From assembly GCA_021201315.1 (NCBI GenBank), contig JAJQFG010000007.1:1-45667 (forward strand): a stretch of 45,667 nt of DNA. The letters are read 5' to 3'. The stretch is from Erysipelotrichaceae bacterium. GTDB taxonomy: Bacteria; Bacillota_I; Bacilli_A; Erysipelotrichales; Coprobacillaceae. The notes beneath the pieces were generated by a model. It made no database searches and was not told the origin of the DNA. It saw nothing but the letters and a program-made list of their open reading frames with translations. Below, in pieces: positions 7,202 to 15,104 of the stretch. Position 1 is the first letter of the stretch. Each line of letters begins with the position of its first letter. The position numbers and the translations under genes are program-made.

Positions 7202-8821
7202 CTAATCACTCATCACTGTTATACTGTCTATTTCTTTTTGCGTTTTCTTAATATCAGAGGCACTATAACTGTTTTCATAAGTTATAAAGGCATCTGTTGA
7301 ATAATGTTTGTCAGTAACTGATGTAACTGTTATATAGATACCTGATGCTTTAACTATAAATTCACATTTAACATTGGTCCCTTTAGGATCTTTGCCATTT
7401 AATGACATACTAAAATCACCAAGTTTTTTGACTTCTAAAGCAGGATCTGTATATACAGGAATATCTTGACCATTTGAACCAATGAAACAACAAGGAAATG
7501 TTTTATCATCTAATGAACGGTTTTCAAATACTTGAAAACGCATGCCTGTTTGATTATCATATATAGTTGCATAATATCTTTCATAAACTTTGTTCATTTC
7601 CTGACCTTCTTTAACAATATTATCAATACGATAACCTTCAGGATAATTCACACCTATACCAAATGATCTTGGTGATACGTCATTAACAATCATATCTACT
7701 GTTGCAGAGATTTCATCATTGCTTTTTTTCTTAAAGAAATGGAAAGATTGTTTTGTAGCTGTTTGTTCTTGTTTCATCATATTGGCATATATAGCAGCAC
7801 CTTTAGCTACAGCTCTATCAGGGTCTTCTTGTTGGACAATACCTGGGAATCGTTTTTCTACTGCGTTTTTAATCATTGGCATGTAAGTAGATCCACCTAC
7901 AAGTAGTACTTTATCGATTTTAATATCTTTGGCTTTAGCTAAGGTATTATCTACATAAGTCATAGTTTGATTAACTAGAGCTTTGGTAGCTTCTTCAAAT
8001 TCTTGTCTAGTAATCGTTACTTTAATCATTTGACCTTGGATTCTTAGTCTAATGTCTGTTTTTATAGCTGAAGATAATTTTTTCTTAGCTATTTCTACTT
8101 TAGCACGAATAGCTTGAATATCATCAACATCCAACTGAGATATATAACCAACTTCTGCCATCACATGTTCCTGAATAATCTCAAAAAGCTTATCATCCCA
8201 ATCTTTACCACCTAATTGATCATTACCACCTGTTGTTATAATTTCCATCTGGCGATGATCATTTAAAGCCATATGCACTAATGAAACATCAAAAGTCCCA
8301 CCACCTAAATCATAAACCAATACATTCATATCTTCTTGATACAATCTATAACAATAATTCAAAGCAGCTGCAGTTGGCTCATTAATCAAATTCAAAACAT
8401 TTAACCCAGCCATTTCACCAGCATTTAATGTTTGATTTCTTTCTTTAAAACCAAAATAAGCTGGTATCGTTATAACAACATCTTTAACGTTTTCACCTTG
8501 TTGTTCTGCCATTTCTTTTAAACGTTTTAAAATGTAAGCTGATAAAACAGTTGGTGTATAGCTTTTACCATGAATACAATGAGGTGGTAGATCTTTACCA
8601 ATCTCTCTTTTAATAAATTGTACCACATTAACGCCATCAGTCTCTGCATACTCTTTCGCAACTTCACCAACAATAATATTTTGACTATTCTCAAAATAAA
8701 TCGCTGAAGCTAAAGTATCTGTTCCATCATCATTATTATGAATAACGATAGGATTACCATAATTATCTAATTTTGCGATACAACTATAAGTTGTACCTAA
8801 ATCAATACCATAAACACTCAT
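7202..8821 (-). CDS. Hsp70 family protein (second copy)
   Basis: A 539-residue Hsp70 relative, close to the 557-residue copy upstream and shorter than housekeeping DnaK (about 610-640). Conserved elements are YGIDLGTTYS (residues 4-13), ITIPAYFG, NEPTAAALNYC, VYDLGGGTFDVSL and VLLVGGSTYMP. After about residue 365 comes a beta-rich region beginning with a basic linker and no recognisable helical lid, so substrate holding may differ from DnaK. The second of two adjacent ATGs (8821) was chosen: it gives MSVYGIDLG, aligning with MATYGIDLG of the other copy, and better spacing from GTAGGTGA. It follows the 362-residue transglutaminase-fold gene by 8 nt. It is presumably a dedicated chaperone of this system rather than the cell's main DnaK. 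Confidence 0.93.
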   Translation of the reverse strand: MSVYGIDLGTTYSCIAKLDNYGNPIVIHNNDDGTDTLASAIYFENSQNIIVGEVAKEYAETDGVNVVQFIKREIGKDLPPHCIHGKSYTPTVLSAYILKRLKEMAEQQGENVKDVVITIPAYFGFKERNQTLNAGEMAGLNVLNLINEPTAAALNYCYRLYQEDMNVLVYDLGGGTFDVSLVHMALNDHRQMEIITTGGNDQLGGKDWDDKLFEIIQEHVMAEVGYISQLDVDDIQAIRAKVEIAKKKLSSAIKTDIRLRIQGQMIKVTITRQEFEEATKALVNQTMTYVDNTLAKAKDIKIDKVLLVGGSTYMPMIKNAVEKRFPGIVQQEDPDRAVAKGAAIYANMMKQEQTATKQSFHFFKKKSNDEISATVDMIVNDVSPRSFGIGVNYPEGYRIDNIVKEGQEMNKVYERYYATIYDNQTGMRFQVFENRSLDDKTFPCCFIGSNGQDIPVYTDPALEVKKLGDFSMSLNGKDPKGTNVKCEFIVKASGIYITVTSVTDKHYSTDAFITYENSYSASDIKKTQKEIDSITVMSD

Positions 8822-8829
8822 CATCTCAC

Positions 8830-9918
8830 CTACTCTATAAAATCAGGGAAAACATAGCGACTATCAATACCTGCATCAACTAAATCTTCACCATGATCAA
8901 TCAACCAATCTTCTATAAAATCATAACTAAAATGTCTACCAGTAGCTGCTGGTACAATACTTTGATCCCATCGATAACCTTTCATTTGACTATCACATTT
9001 CATAAAATTTTGAAAACAAACACCTTGTTCAATACCACGAGTTGCATCAACATGATAATATTGATTATTAATCTTAACTAAATTCCATGCATGTAACATT
9101 GAACCATCTTCATCTAATTCACCATGAACAACCATACATTCAATATTAAACGATTCCATTAATTTCTTATAAGCATAAGCAATACCCGAACAAATTCCTC
9201 TATTTTCTACTAATGGACCATAAGAAATATGAGGTGCTGGGTCTAATTTACATGATTCTAAATCTGCAAGTAAGTTATTATAACCACGATGATCATAAGA
9301 AGTATTTTGTTGGAGATAGGTAAAAGCTAAATATATTTTAATAAATGGTAATAGGTTTAAGCCTCTAGATAAGTCTTTAATAATGTTATTTGCTTTAAAT
9401 TCGGCTTGGCGTATTTTTTGATTGAGCTGAGGAATAGGCATACAATAGTTGAAGGTAGCAGTTAATGCTGCTTTTTGAGATATTTTATCAAAAGTATAAT
9501 ATTGTGTAGATAAGCCATAGATGCCTTCATATTTGGTCATAATGTCATTATAGGAATTGTGAATACGTTGTGTAAGGTCTTGAGGATCATCAGTTACAAA
9601 GTAAAATGTTTCAGGATAGACTAAGGATGTGTAGTTTTTTAAGGTATATTGACCATCATCAATGATGATTTGATCTATATTATCGGGTGCAGATTCATTG
9701 TAAGTCATTGTGACATCAAAGTCTGAAGTAAGACTGAATGCACTGTTTTTATGAATTTGTACAGAGTAAGAACCGATATAAAATAGTAATCGAGGTTCTT
9801 GAGCTAAGGTTTGAGTAATAAGTTTTTCAAAGGATATGGTTGATTTATAGATTTGAAAAACACTTTGCTTATTGGTAATAGAATAAATCATCATATTTAC
9901 ATTATCTTGTTTAGCCAT
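8830..9918 (-). CDS. Transglutaminase-fold protein A
   Basis: A 362-residue cytoplasmic protein with no signal peptide. Residues 1-170 form an N-terminal domain shared only with the 354-residue paralogue in this operon. The C-terminal half is a transglutaminase-like papain fold: C243 in NRGICSGIAYAY, H276 in LHAWNLVKIN and D291 in YYHVDAT form the usual Cys-His-Asp triad. The last 40 residues (YDFIEDWLIDHG...) are conserved between the copies and in the remnant at 4779-4969. Such folds act as proteases, cross-linkers or deamidases; which applies is not visible. TAGGAGAT precedes the ATG. It lies between the immunity gene and an Hsp70 gene, so a client-processing role in the machine is plausible but inferred. 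Confidence 0.85.
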   Translation of the reverse strand: MAKQDNVNMMIYSITNKQSVFQIYKSTISFEKLITQTLAQEPRLLFYIGSYSVQIHKNSAFSLTSDFDVTMTYNESAPDNIDQIIIDDGQYTLKNYTSLVYPETFYFVTDDPQDLTQRIHNSYNDIMTKYEGIYGLSTQYYTFDKISQKAALTATFNYCMPIPQLNQKIRQAEFKANNIIKDLSRGLNLLPFIKIYLAFTYLQQNTSYDHRGYNNLLADLESCKLDPAPHISYGPLVENRGICSGIAYAYKKLMESFNIECMVVHGELDEDGSMLHAWNLVKINNQYYHVDATRGIEQGVCFQNFMKCDSQMKGYRWDQSIVPAATGRHFSYDFIEDWLIDHGEDLVDAGIDSRYVFPDFIE

Positions 9919-9926
9919 AATATCTC

Positions 9927-10352
9927 CTAATATTCAAAATGATTAGCTTGCCAAAGATCCAAGTAAGTACTATCAAATGCTATTTCATCATAACTATAAT
10001 CAACACTATATTCCCCATTAACCTTAAAATCAAACGTCATCTCTGTATAATCATCACCACAATCCTTACAATAATCATGCATATCCGAAAGCAACAAACT
10101 CACTTCATCCAACGCATCCTCTCTACCATCATCAACACCATTCCAAAACTCCTCCAACAAATTCAAATAATCATCCCCACGCTTCATCTGATAATAAATT
10201 TGATAACTATCCATTAGATTATCATCAACCATATAATAAAACGAACCAATAATCACATGATACCAATGCTCTGGTAAAGCATTATTCACATAAAAAGCCA
10301 AATTCTTATAAAACTGATTCATCTTCTCTTTATCTTCTTTAATAATAGCCAT
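9927..10352 (-). CDS. YezG/EsaG-like (DUF600) immunity protein
   Basis: A 141-residue acidic protein resembling the YezG/EsaG (DUF600) family: YKNLAFYVNNALPEHWYHV near residues 15-33, then FYYMVDD, a central acidic helix and GEYSVDYSYDEI near 113-124, all typical positions of that family. EsaG-type proteins bind and neutralise EssD/EsaD nuclease toxins of type VII secretion. It starts 3 nt after the stop of the nuclease gene (GGAGG ribosome site), in the toxin-then-immunity order seen for such pairs. It should protect the producing cell by binding the nuclease domain in the cytoplasm. Family assignment rests on pattern similarity read by eye. Confidence 0.75.
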   Translation of the reverse strand: MAIIKEDKEKMNQFYKNLAFYVNNALPEHWYHVIIGSFYYMVDDNLMDSYQIYYQMKRGDDYLNLLEEFWNGVDDGREDALDEVSLLLSDMHDYCKDCGDDYTEMTFDFKVNGEYSVDYSYDEIAFDSTYLDLWQANHFEY

Positions 10353-10355
10353 AAC

Positions 10356-10862
10356 CTATCCTCCATTTCTAAACGTCTTCGAATAATATTGTTTATTCCC
10401 ATCTTGATCCTCTATCGTATAACTAATTCTAAAACGATCTGGCCTTTCACTATCACCCTTATAATGTGTCTTTATATCCACTTCTACTTTATTCCCTTTT
10501 TCCAACTCTTTAGCCCAACTATCCTCTAAAGCTTTATACTCTTTACGATTCAAATCACTATCCATTGCCACAACATTATCAATCTTACCTGAACCATTAA
10601 AACGACTACCAATAAGATGACCACCATCATCATGTTCTTGACGATCATCACCACCTGCTTCTAATTGATGATTACCATAACGTTTACCTTCTCCTAAATA
10701 TAAAGAGCCTGATGCTTCTTTAATTCTTCCTTGCTTATCTGTTTCATAATGATAACCATTCTTTTCATATTCATAATTTTCTTTTAGATGATAAGTTGAT
10801 TTAAAATGATCTTCGTTTTCTTTTGTATCAATATCATCTTCTATATTTTCTATATGATTCAT
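10356..10862 (-). CDS. EssD/EsaD-like DNA/RNA non-specific endonuclease toxin
   Basis: A 168-residue protein with an acidic N terminus of about 35 residues and an Endonuclease_NS_2 type domain (about 36-165). Diagnostic parts are YETDKQGRI, GGDDRQEHDDGGHLIGSRF (catalytic H82 in the DGGH version of the DRGH motif), LNRKEYKALEDSWA with N105, and a closing RFRISYTI strand pair. This is the beta-beta-alpha-metal nuclease found at the C terminus of type VII secreted LXG and Rhs toxins. Here it stands alone, with no LXG, WXG or repeat carrier and no signal peptide. The next gene encodes a matching immunity protein. It is the clearest effector of the operon and may be released inside the cell or carried by the operon's ATPase; either route is inference. 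Confidence 0.85.
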   Translation of the reverse strand: MNHIENIEDDIDTKENEDHFKSTYHLKENYEYEKNGYHYETDKQGRIKEASGSLYLGEGKRYGNHQLEAGGDDRQEHDDGGHLIGSRFNGSGKIDNVVAMDSDLNRKEYKALEDSWAKELEKGNKVEVDIKTHYKGDSERPDRFRISYTIEDQDGNKQYYSKTFRNGG

Positions 10863-10869
10863 ATTTCAC

Positions 10870-13803
10870 CTATTTAAAAAATTTCTTAGTTTGTAATATA
10901 TCTAAAGCAGTATAATATTTTTCACTATCTTTATCGATCCAATAGGTTTGTGCATAAGATAAAATTAAATCATGAAAAATATCATTAAATAATTCAGCTT
11001 GTTCAGCTTTAGCTGGCCATGTATAGTTGCTTAATGGATCAACAACTGTAGGCATAATAAGATATTGCCCAATGACTTTCTTAAGTTCAGTAGCCCATTT
11101 TAATGTAGCATTGATTTCTTTTTGAGTTGGTTTTTCATCAAAGCCTTTGGCTTTATCACTCACACCTCTAAGCTCTACTGTTTTAAAGACGCTGGATAAT
11201 CTTAAAAAGTTAAACATGAATTCTCGATATTCACCTTTAATACGTGGATGATTAGATTCGTTAATAAGAGTTTCATTGTTTTCAAAGAAAACAGATACAT
11301 CTAAGATAATTTCTTGTATTTTATCATTTGGTAATACATTCATTTGACCTGGTGATGTTATTTCTTTAATAAGATCAATCGTATCATTTTTTAATTCATA
11401 ATAATCTTTTTCACATATACGATTATATAAATACTGTACAATAGCACCTTTAACACGCATATAATGATTACGTTCAAATGGTATATGGTTAGCTGTACCT
11501 AGAACACTTTTATCCCATATTTGACCCATCTTAGCTAACAAAGTATTTGTCCATCCAACATGATAAATAGCTGCAACACCAACATCTAAACGACTCAATT
11601 CTTTTGTTTGGTCTTCATCCAAACTTAACGCAGCACCCATAGTTTCACAATCATCTTTATTAGGTAATCTCATAACTATCTTAATAGCAGTATTCTTGAT
11701 TGCTGTTTCATCTATTGCAGATGGTGATTGATCAATAATCATAAAGCCTTCACCAAAGGAACGCATCTCCGCAATACAACCACAAAGCATCTTTACTGAT
11801 TGCCCTTGAACATTTCCCGATTCAACATTGGTATCTTGTGAACAACGTTTTAAAATATTATGTGCTTCTTCTAAGACGGTAATATGTTGTAAAGAAGAAT
11901 TTGGATTCTTACGAGTAGCTTTACGATATTCCTGTAAACGAATAATAAGAATACCCATAATCAATGATTTTGTTTCTTCAGAACCAATACTACTTAAATC
12001 AATAATAGTATTGCCATCAAATAATGTCTTATCACTAATACCTATAGAACTACCAAATATCTGACCCTCAAAACCATTATTCAAAGATGATATACGATTC
12101 AATAAAGCCCCTTTATAATCTCCTTTAGATTGCTTAGAATAAGGCGATTCATCAATAATCTGATTAAGAGCCTTCTCTAAATCCTTAAACGTAGGATACT
12201 TACTACCCTTATCAATAATACGCATCGAATACTCCAAATCCCAACCATGATCAATATAAACCTTTTCAAAAGCTTGTTTTAGTAATCCTGGCATTGCACC
12301 ATATAATGGCCAACAAGCACATACTGTAGAACTCAATCTATCTAAATGTTCTCTAATATGAATACGTGGATTAAATTCAAATGGATTCATTTGAAGTTTT
12401 CGATAACTATTATCATCTGCTACAAAGATATTCACACCTTTTAATGCTTCAAATTCTATCTTATATTCACCCTTTGCTGGTTCAATAACCAAAAAAGGAA
12501 TCTTTCTTTTAATCATTTCATATAATAAATTATACGTTGTATTACTTTTACCTGATCCTGATGCTCCACAAATAAATGTATGTGATGAAAAAGCATTAAG
12601 ATCTAAAATTGTCGATGTATTTTCAATGGCACCCATATGAAAAACATTACCAAAAGGAATCGGTTGCTTCACATTTTTACGCCATGTTTCAGGAATATTT
12701 CTACCAAATTCAGCCATGCTATCAACCACTACACCTGGTACAGAACGATTCGGAAGACCTAACATAATTGGTATTTCTCTGCCTGATACCATAATACCTG
12801 GTGTTAATATTTGGGGTGGGATATTTTTACCATCTTCATTGACCATTGGTATCATATTTCCTGTATCATCTAGTTTAAACATTTCTAAACTTATTTCTGG
12901 ATGATAAAGATTGCCTAAATAATCTAATACCTTATTTCTTTCATTAATACCATTATTCTTATTTTTATCCCATTCATTAATATAAGCTTGTGATGATACC
13001 TTATTATCCCCTGAAAGCAATGATAATAACGTTGAAACACCAATAGATGCTGTTGCATTATCTTCACTAATAATATAACTTGATGCATTCCACATACCAA
13101 ATAATTGATTAGATTCTATACGTTTAATCATCGCATCAAGCTTTTCTAACATATCTACAACTGCCTTATTATCTCTTGTAACTGAAACAGTACGTGTAAC
13201 CCCTGTAGTACGTCCCATCGCTTCTGATTCACTAGAACTATCACCTTCAGTAATACTTGTACCAGTACTTTTATTTTGACTTGTACCATCACTATCAGCT
13301 ATCGTTGAAGACCATGAAGAACCATTAGAAAAACCTAATCCTAACCATGAAGAAGATGTTCCACTATTTTTACCTTTTCCTTTAGCGATACTATGATTAT
13401 GATTGGTACCATAAGAATTAGAAATAGACTGCCCTGTTGAATGACTAATACCATTAGAAATCGTATAGTTAATACTATCTGTTTCACTTTCACCATAGCT
13501 TGCTTGTTCCTTTGCATATGGTGACAAAGAAGTATAAATATCTTCAAAACCACTCTTCGCTAAATCCATGGCTTCACCCGATACTTTTTGAGCTAATACA
13601 ATCAATGTATATTTCTTACCATTCATTGTATCAATGAACTTTTCAAACCCTTGTGACGTAAAAATACGTCCTTTTTGTTGTTCCTCTTCTCTTCTACCAG
13701 GAATCATACTTACAGATTTAACGGTTGCATTAGGTTTATTCATCAAATCAATCGAAAAAGAATCCAACAAATCTTCCTTTTCATCATAATCTAATTTATT
13801 CAA
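10870..13803 (-). CDS. HerA/FtsK-like ATPase (DUF87-type)
   Basis: A 977-residue ATPase of the HerA/FtsK/TraD superfamily. Walker A is GASGSGKS (413-420), Walker B is ITVLEEAH (641-648), and a DQSP sensor-like element is at 691. An unusual Ser/Gly/Thr-rich stretch covers about 105-210. Relatives pump DNA or protein through hexameric rings. The TTG at 13803 follows AGGGTGTG and is a plausible start, but the codons between the preceding ORF's stop and this TTG are in the same frame: KG, TAA, FPGCEL, then NKLDYDE. The ATPase and the 159-residue ORF upstream therefore look like one interrupted gene of 1,142 codons. The nuclease gene follows after 7 nt, so this pump is the natural candidate to handle it. 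Confidence 0.88.
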   Translation of the reverse strand: MNKLDYDEKEDLLDSFSIDLMNKPNATVKSVSMIPGRREEEQQKGRIFTSQGFEKFIDTMNGKKYTLIVLAQKVSGEAMDLAKSGFEDIYTSLSPYAKEQASYGESETDSINYTISNGISHSTGQSISNSYGTNHNHSIAKGKGKNSGTSSSWLGLGFSNGSSWSSTIADSDGTSQNKSTGTSITEGDSSSESEAMGRTTGVTRTVSVTRDNKAVVDMLEKLDAMIKRIESNQLFGMWNASSYIISEDNATASIGVSTLLSLLSGDNKVSSQAYINEWDKNKNNGINERNKVLDYLGNLYHPEISLEMFKLDDTGNMIPMVNEDGKNIPPQILTPGIMVSGREIPIMLGLPNRSVPGVVVDSMAEFGRNIPETWRKNVKQPIPFGNVFHMGAIENTSTILDLNAFSSHTFICGASGSGKSNTTYNLLYEMIKRKIPFLVIEPAKGEYKIEFEALKGVNIFVADDNSYRKLQMNPFEFNPRIHIREHLDRLSSTVCACWPLYGAMPGLLKQAFEKVYIDHGWDLEYSMRIIDKGSKYPTFKDLEKALNQIIDESPYSKQSKGDYKGALLNRISSLNNGFEGQIFGSSIGISDKTLFDGNTIIDLSSIGSEETKSLIMGILIIRLQEYRKATRKNPNSSLQHITVLEEAHNILKRCSQDTNVESGNVQGQSVKMLCGCIAEMRSFGEGFMIIDQSPSAIDETAIKNTAIKIVMRLPNKDDCETMGAALSLDEDQTKELSRLDVGVAAIYHVGWTNTLLAKMGQIWDKSVLGTANHIPFERNHYMRVKGAIVQYLYNRICEKDYYELKNDTIDLIKEITSPGQMNVLPNDKIQEIILDVSVFFENNETLINESNHPRIKGEYREFMFNFLRLSSVFKTVELRGVSDKAKGFDEKPTQKEINATLKWATELKKVIGQYLIMPTVVDPLSNYTWPAKAEQAELFNDIFHDLILSYAQTYWIDKDSEKYYTALDILQTKKFFK

Positions 13804-13818
13804 CTCACACCCTGGAAA

Positions 13819-14298
13819 TTATCCCTTAAAATTACTACTCAACAAATTTCCAGCAACCAATTCATTATTCTCATTATTCACACAAACATAGAAAGAAATA
13901 TACTTACCATCACTTTGAAGAATCATCCCAACAATACCACCTAAAGTATATATAGCAGAATAAACACTCACCAATTTTTCAAAATTATCTTCATCCTGAT
14001 TATACATAATCTTTGTCATATGATAAATCGCTATATTCTTTAAACGATTCTTTTTATGATTATCTAATATACATACCTCACTCTTATATAAATCACCAAA
14101 AGTCGCAGGTTGAAGCATATCCATATGACGATTATTAATAAAAACATCCAAAAGTTTTAAAGAATCCTTCAATCCTTCCGTTCTTTGTTTAGTCATTAAT
14201 AATTGTTTAGCTTTTTCTTCTTTCTTATCTATACTTCTTTGTGTATTACCTCTAATATTTCTTCTTTGTTCCCCTTTGTAATCTGATATATTAGGCAT
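13819..14298 (-). CDS. N-terminal domain severed from the HerA-like ATPase
   Basis: A 159-residue protein with a highly basic, Arg/Lys-rich first 40 residues, then a mixed fold with SLKLLDVFINNRHMDML, TFGDLYKSEV and AIYTLGGIVGMIL. It ends in LLSSNFKG, and the TAA at 13821-13819 is followed in frame by FPGCELNKLDYDEKED, i.e. the start of the ATPase. From recall, related ATPases have a similar segment (L.GNFPG) joined directly to their N terminus, which supports an original fusion. GAGGAGGGAGA precedes the ATG. As separate proteins they may still assemble. No independent function is recognised. Confidence 0.65.
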   Translation of the reverse strand: MPNISDYKGEQRRNIRGNTQRSIDKKEEKAKQLLMTKQRTEGLKDSLKLLDVFINNRHMDMLQPATFGDLYKSEVCILDNHKKNRLKNIAIYHMTKIMYNQDEDNFEKLVSVYSAIYTLGGIVGMILQSDGKYISFYVCVNNENNELVAGNLLSSNFKG

Positions 14299-14310
14299 AT
14301 TCTCCCTCCT

Positions 14311-14493
14311 CTACAGAGCATCATCTATTTTCAAATCTTCTTCGTTAATATAATCCTCTTCATGTTTACTATCAGTATATTCTATTTGTTCATTATCTTC
14401 ATCAAATTTTAATTTATCTTCGTCACTCATTTCATCATAGTGCATCATTTCTTTTTTGTTTTGTATAAATGCGTTGTATTCTTTCTTATTCAT
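14311..14493 (-). CDS. Small acidic protein, shortest of three paralogues
   Basis: A 60-residue, strongly acidic, presumably disordered protein. It shares the central YDEMSDEDKLKFDE block (about 19-32) with the two ORFs upstream, preceded by a short basic helix (MNKKEYNAFIQNKKEMM). AAGGAGAAT precedes the ATG by a few nt. It lies 12 nt before the 159-residue ORF. Its function is unknown. Three diverged copies in a row point to an adaptor, decoy or antitoxin-like role, or to tags for clients of the operon's chaperones. Confidence 0.65.
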   Translation of the reverse strand: MNKKEYNAFIQNKKEMMHYDEMSDEDKLKFDEDNEQIEYTDSKHEEDYINEEDLKIDDAL

Positions 14494-14504
14494 ATTCTCC
14501 TTAA

Positions 14505-14807
14505 TTAAAGATAATGTTCATCATCATCTTCTTTTTCATGTTCATCTTCTGGTTTTTCTTCTTTTTTTCGTTCTCTTTGAAGTTCTTCTTTATAAGGCGC
14601 ATCATCTTTTTTATCATCATCGGTAGTATCAGTGGTATCTTTTTTATCACTATCACTGTACCCTTCTTGATATTCTTTTCTTTTATCTTCCATAACCTCA
14701 TCAAACTTAGCTTTATCTTCGTCACTCATTTCATCATAATTTCGTTGTTTCTTTAAGTTATTTTCTATTTGATCCAATTCCTCTTTTGTATATTTTTTAT
14801 CTGCCAT
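14505..14807 (-). CDS. Small acidic Asp/Glu/Lys-rich protein
   Basis: A 100-residue protein, over half Asp, Glu and Lys. After MADKKYTKEELDQIE comes the YDEMSDEDKAKFDE block (about 24-37), then EYQEGYSDSD and a long acidic tail with a DDTTD-rich stretch. It aligns along its length with the next ORF upstream and in its first half with the 60-residue one. AGGAGA sits 6 nt before the ATG. An overlapping Lys/Met-rich ORF in another frame is a shadow of the low-complexity sequence. It is probably disordered; function unknown. Confidence 0.7.
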   Translation of the reverse strand: MADKKYTKEELDQIENNLKKQRNYDEMSDEDKAKFDEVMEDKRKEYQEGYSDSDKKDTTDTTDDDKKDDAPYKEELQRERKKEEKPEDEHEKEDDDEHYL

Positions 14808-14817
14808 GATTGTTCTC

Positions 14818-15102
14818 CTATCGTATCATATCCTCATCATCTTTTTCTTCGTCTTCCTGTTCTAATTCTTCATCATCAGAAGCTTCTCTTTCTTTGGTGA
14901 TATCTCTTTCTTTTTCTTCTTTATATTCGTCATCATTTGCATCACTATCGCCATAACCTTCCTGATATTCTTGCCTTAACTCTTCTTCCTGTTTATCAAA
15001 TTTTTCTTTCTTTTCATCACTCATACTATCGTAATCATATTTTTCTTTTTGTTCATCAATCATTTTATCCATTTCTTCTTTAGATACTTTTTTATCTGCC
15101 GT
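14818..15102 (-). CDS. Small acidic protein with ACG at the expected start position
   Basis: A 94-codon frame aligning with the 100-residue neighbour: (T/M)ADKK(V/Y)(S/T)KEE, YD(S/E)MSDE, EYQEGY(G/S)DSD and an acidic tail. Where the neighbour has AGGAGA, 6 nt and ATG GCA GAT, this gene has AGGAGA, 6 nt and ACG GCA GAT, so the start codon appears to be ACG (15102-15100) or the gene has lost its start. The first in-frame ATG is at 15072 (84 residues) and lacks a ribosome site. ACG starts are rare and weak in bacteria. It begins 2 nt after the stop of the 354-residue transglutaminase-fold gene, so coupling could help. Confidence 0.6.
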   Translation of the reverse strand, partial: TADKKVSKEEMDKMIDEQKEKYDYDSMSDEKKEKFDKQEEELRQEYQEGYGDSDANDDEYKEEKERDITKEREASDDEELEQEDEEKDDEDMIR

Positions 15103-15104
15103 TG

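Noticed and set aside
13200-13500. Ser/Gly-rich segment of the HerA-like ATPase as a DNA repeat array
   Set aside because: It has biased composition but no regular repeat unit; it is protein-level low complexity within the gene.
14501-14756. Lys/Met-rich and Phe/Ile-rich ORFs overlapping the acidic gene
   Set aside because: They are other-frame products of GAA/GAT-rich low-complexity sequence; the acidic frame has the ribosome site and paralogues.
14311-15102. The three acidic ORFs as a spurious low-complexity artefact
   Set aside because: Each has a ribosome site at good spacing, and a non-trivial motif is conserved among them, so they are kept as genes.
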